Source: Lentinus brumalis
Lineage: Eukaryota > Basidiomycota > Agaricomycetes > Polyporales > Polyporaceae
NCBI GenBank assembly: GCA_001792895.1
Contig: MARA01000005.1
Location: forward strand, 744,001-808,000
Length of the DNA stretch: 64,000 nucleotides
Direction: 5' to 3'
This document shows positions 60,641 to 64,000 of the stretch, in pieces. Each line of letters opens with the position of its first letter. The first letter of the stretch is position 1. The notes beneath the pieces are model-generated. The model was given only the letters and a program-made list of their open reading frames with translations. It did not search any database and was not told the origin of the DNA. The translations under genes were made by a program, and so were the position numbers.

Positions 60641-63051
60641 ATGTCTGCCCCTACGATCTCCGCTGCCCAGTCTGTAGGCGAATACCTGCAGTCTCCAGAC
60701 GACCTCGCGAAGGTTGCCGCGTTCCGCAAGAAACTCGAGAAGGAGAAGGCTTCGATCGACGCGCGACTCCGGAGCGGTGTGAAGGAGCAACTGGACGCGA
60801 CGCGAGATGGCTTGCGGAAGCTGTTTGGGACGAGGAGCAACGTACAAGGAATCAAGGACGAGATGGAGACCGTGGACAGGATGTGCAGCGACCCCAAGTA
60901 CGTCGTGTCGACGTTTGACCAGATTAGCAGAGTACGTCCCTCATGGGCGCGCCGTGTGTTGTGCTCACTCAAGTTCCTAGGTCTCCATGGTCCACCGAAA
61001 TTTCGAGCAGACAGAGGAGATGGTGAACAACCTCCTCGAGATGAACTCCAAGCTCGAGATGATTGAGCAGATGCTGATCGAAGACAGCAACGATATCCTT
61101 GGACCGGCCCCCAACCTGCTCCGCATACACTTCGCGCTGAATCGTCTCGAAGCGTTCCGAAATCAGACCATGCACCAGGCGAAGAAGTCCTCGGTCGACA
61201 CCCGCAACACCCTTGCCCGCTGGTTCGAGCGGTTAACGCGTCTCATCGAGGCGTTCGACGAGTACGTGCTGGACCTCGCGCGGAATATACTTCCCATAGT
61301 ACGCGCTGGTAACCCGGATGTCGTCGTGCGGCTTATGAAGGTCGTCGAGATGGAGGCACGAGAGGACGAGAAGGTGCGCCTGGAGGCATATGGCCATTGG
61401 GCCCTGTTGATACGGTTCCTTTGCGCAGGCCATTGCCATCAAGCTTGTGAAGAAGGCTGGCAAGATCGACGCAGCGTCGAAGTTCCGCTCGATGCAGGCG
61501 AACGCTCGCGTGATCAAGCACTACAGGTCGAAGGTCATGAAGTGCATCACGGACTCCATCCAGGCCAAGTTCGACGAGGTGTACGCTGCGAACGAGCGCG
61601 ATCCAGCTGGTTTCCTGGACGACCTCGTCTTCATCTACAAGGACCTCATACGCATCGAGAGCGACGTCGTCCCCTGCTTCCCGCCCTCCTATGAGATCTG
61701 GAACACGTATGTGCGCCAGTACCACAAGGCCCTCAACAACACGATCACCCGGCTGGTCAAGTCCGAGCCCGAGGCGAGCGTTCTCCTCACGCTGCACGCG
61801 TGGATCAAGGAGTACAAGAAGAGTATGCGCGAGCTCGGCATCCCTGCCGAGCTGCTCGAGCCGCCGCTGCTCGAGGGCAAGGAGCAGAGCCTGATCGAGG
61901 ACTACCTCCAGCTCATCATCAAGAAGCTGGACGAGTGGTCCGAGAACCTCATGCGCACCGAGGTCCAGGCGTTCACCGCGCGCGAGGAGCCGCCCGAGCT
62001 CACCGCGGACGGGCTCTACACGACGCCCGGCACGATCATCTTCCTAGACATGGTGAACCAGCAGGTCGACCTCGCGCTCAACTCGAACCAGGGCCTCGTC
62101 CTCTCGCGCGCCATCGAGGAGGTCAACCGCGTGATGCGCGCGATCCAGGACCGGTGGGTCAAGCTCGTCGACACCGAGTTCAAGAAGTACAGCGAGAAGC
62201 CGGAGGAGGTGCCCGGCGGGCTCGTCGAGTACTGCATCGCGCTCGCGAACGACCAGATCAAGGCGGCCGACTTTACGGAGACGCTGTCTGCGCGCATCGA
62301 GCCGCTCGTGTCGGACAAGTACCGCGTTACGATTCACGACCGGCTTAACGACGCCCTCGACGGGTACCTCGACGTCGCGAAGAAGTACACGCAGACCCTG
62401 ATCAGCATCATCTTTCATGACCTCAAGCCCGCCACGAAGCAGCTTTTCCAGCCCTCGTGGTACGAGGGCACGCACTCGCAGATCATCGAGACAATGCGCG
62501 ACTACATGTCCGACTACCAGGCGTACCTCAACGAGTCGCTGTTCGAGGTGCTCCTCGAGGACCTCCTCGACTCGTACCTCGTGACGTACCTCACCGCGCT
62601 CGCCAACGGGCCGAAGCTCAACATGCCCGCGGCGACGGAGCGCATCCGCCAGGACATCAACGACGCGTACCAGTTCTTCGGGACATACAAGAAGATGAAG
62701 GAGCTCGAGCCGCAGATGGAGGTGCTCGACCAGGTGCTGTCGATGCTCGAGGCGTCGAAGAGCCTGGTGTTCCTGTCCTACTGGGCGTTCGCGAAGGTGC
62801 ACGGGCCGTGCATCCAGTTCGTAGAGGCGTTGATGAAGGCGCGGAGCGACTTGGACCGTTCTGCGGTCAGCGAGGTCATGGACAGCGTGAAGCGGAAAGT
62901 CAAGGACGAGGGTCTCACAGATCGTAAGTTGGCCTGCCTGTTCCATATGTCGCATATACTCACCATTCTTTCCTTGTAAGCACCGGAACCTACGATCATG
63001 AAGAAGATCGTCATCCAAGGCGCGCTTTCGCGGTTCCTTGTGCGCACATAG
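60641..63051 (+). CDS. SEC6: Exocyst complex subunit SEC6
   Basis: A core exocyst subunit that tethers secretory vesicles at the plasma membrane and binds Sec9/Sec1; needed for polarised growth. Exons are 60641-60931, 60981-61373, 61439-62933 and 62981-63051, giving 749 aa in frame. The N-terminal about 130 residues are predicted coiled coil (LAKVAAFRKKLEKEKASIDA, MVNNLLEMNSKLEMIEQMLI), the helical-rod start of the CATCHR fold. The C-terminal Sec6 domain runs from about residue 230 on, with DLVFIYKDLIRIESDVVPCF, VNQQVDLALNSNQGLVL, FHDLKPATKQLFQPSWY, MRDYMSDYQAYLNESLFEVL, and ends PPEPTIMKKIVIQGALSRFL. Length equals the usual fungal Sec6. The last intron was placed to restore this conserved end. 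Confidence 0.95.
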
Positions 63052-63242
63052 CGCGCAGACAGCATCGAATTGCGAGTCGCTACTATTTATTTCGCACCAT
63101 ACACATACCCTCTGTCTACGACTACAGGTTCTCGCTTTCTTCTAGTGCTATGTACCCTACATCCCATCTGTATTTCTAGACATGTCGCACGGTAGCCTCT
63201 TCGCGTAGAGTTCGAGTGTTAACTCTCGGTACAACGATGAGA

Positions 63243-64000
63243 TCAGTGTCCCTGGACAGCGTGCTGCTTCTGCGCTTCCTCTACAGGGACACTTGACCTG
63301 TCTGGCCAGCGTGCCGCCGCCTCGTCGATCTTCTTGAATTGCCACGGGAAGCGGGAGGGGTACAAGAAAGGCCGCAAGTCGAAGCCTGTGAGAGGTTAGT
63401 ACGTGCTTCAACGCGAGGCACAGACAGACGTACGGTTGTCATCGGGGCTGTATTGCTCCTGCAATGAGTGTCAGACAGGGCACGAGTGCGGAAGGAGACG
63501 CGTTTAATCGAGGGCACATACCGCATGGTAAGATGGGGTGAGTGTCGTCATCTTATGCCTGTTCCGCGCGTACTCGAAGAAGAAAAGCTTGACCTTCTCC
63601 GCGACCTGCATTTGCATGACTCGTCAGCCTCTGCTTCGCGGTATATAAGGGACGAGGATAGCGCGGACCTGCTGAGGAGAGAGGAAAGATCCCCACTCGT
63701 GCACCAGTTTCGTGAACATGCTCCACGGGCCGCACTTCTCGACCTTGCGCAGACGTCCGAACACCGATAGTTCGTCGTAGGTCATGCCCATGTCAGCCTA
63801 AATATGCATCCAGGTTAGCGATCTTGTGCGCGCTGATAGTGTCCAAGGGCTGGTTGTCGTACCTCATCCGCTTGAACGTAGGTCTCAGTGATTGGTTCCA
63901 GTTCAGCGGTAGGAACGGCGTCCAGAAATCTGTGCAGCATGACAATGTCACATGAGGGGTCGACGTAGGTATAGTGGCATGACCTACTCTGTCAACACCG
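63243..64000 (-). CDS. QNS1: Glutamine-dependent NAD+ synthetase, 3' part only
   Basis: The last step of NAD+ synthesis, amidating deamido-NAD+ with glutamine. Only the C-terminus is in the window; the gene continues past 64000. Exons seen (minus) are 63988-64000 (partial), 63863-63929, 63669-63797, 63522-63605, 63434-63458 and 63243-63385. They read [95 protein letters not shown], the highly conserved end of eukaryotic NAD synthetases. A Gln-rich tail of about 20 residues follows the usual end. Confidence 0.93.

Overview
The window looks like a chromosome segment of a filamentous basidiomycete, most likely an agaricomycete. The reasons are many short introns (mostly about 45-75 bp, GT-AG, often with a CTGAC/CTAAY-like branch), GC-rich coding sequence, a polyporopepsin-type aspartic protease, DUF6533 membrane proteins (a family expanded in mushroom-forming fungi) and the style of the P450. 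There is no prokaryotic, viral or organellar sequence. Exon coordinates in the entries were worked out by hand from splice sites, phase and protein similarity; 'start-end' spans the whole coding region including introns.

Layout. 0-8.7 kb is gene-poor: a 419-bp MITE with an 8-bp target duplication, one member (A) of a lineage-specific gene family, and an intron-containing tRNA-Asp. 8.8-23.6 kb is a dense conserved block: secreted aspartic protease, Sec14-like SFH5, a divergent H3/H4 pair sharing one promoter, an F-box protein, the F-BAR/RhoGAP protein Rgd1 and a DUF6533 protein. 25.5-29.6 kb holds a ZIP zinc transporter and the urease accessory GTPase UreG, transcribed away from each other. 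31.5-35 kb holds a second, decaying DUF6533 copy and a full cytochrome P450. 35-58.4 kb is mostly accessory: five more members (B-F) of the unknown family, separated by gene-poor sequence with duplicated fragments and a family of about 45-bp hairpin repeats, but interrupted by two housekeeping genes (a conserved Lys-rich protein and mitochondrial COQ6). 60.6-64 kb returns to conserved genes: exocyst SEC6 and the 3' end of glutamine-dependent NAD+ synthetase.

How things fit. The conserved genes are ordinary fungal housekeeping functions (chromatin, vesicle traffic and polarity through Sec6 and Rgd1, lipid transfer, ubiquinone, NAD, urease maturation, zinc uptake) with no evident operon-like logic. 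The new material is the A-F family: Pro/Ser-rich proteins with a basic N-terminus. In A, C, D and E a phase-0 intron sits immediately before a short aromatic 'x-W-G' motif; B and F form a second sub-type. Copies C and D share upstream sequence, D and E share a core-promoter block, and hairpin repeats with compensatory stem changes lie just downstream of C and D. Together this looks like a recently and repeatedly duplicated, undescribed gene family with associated short structured repeats.
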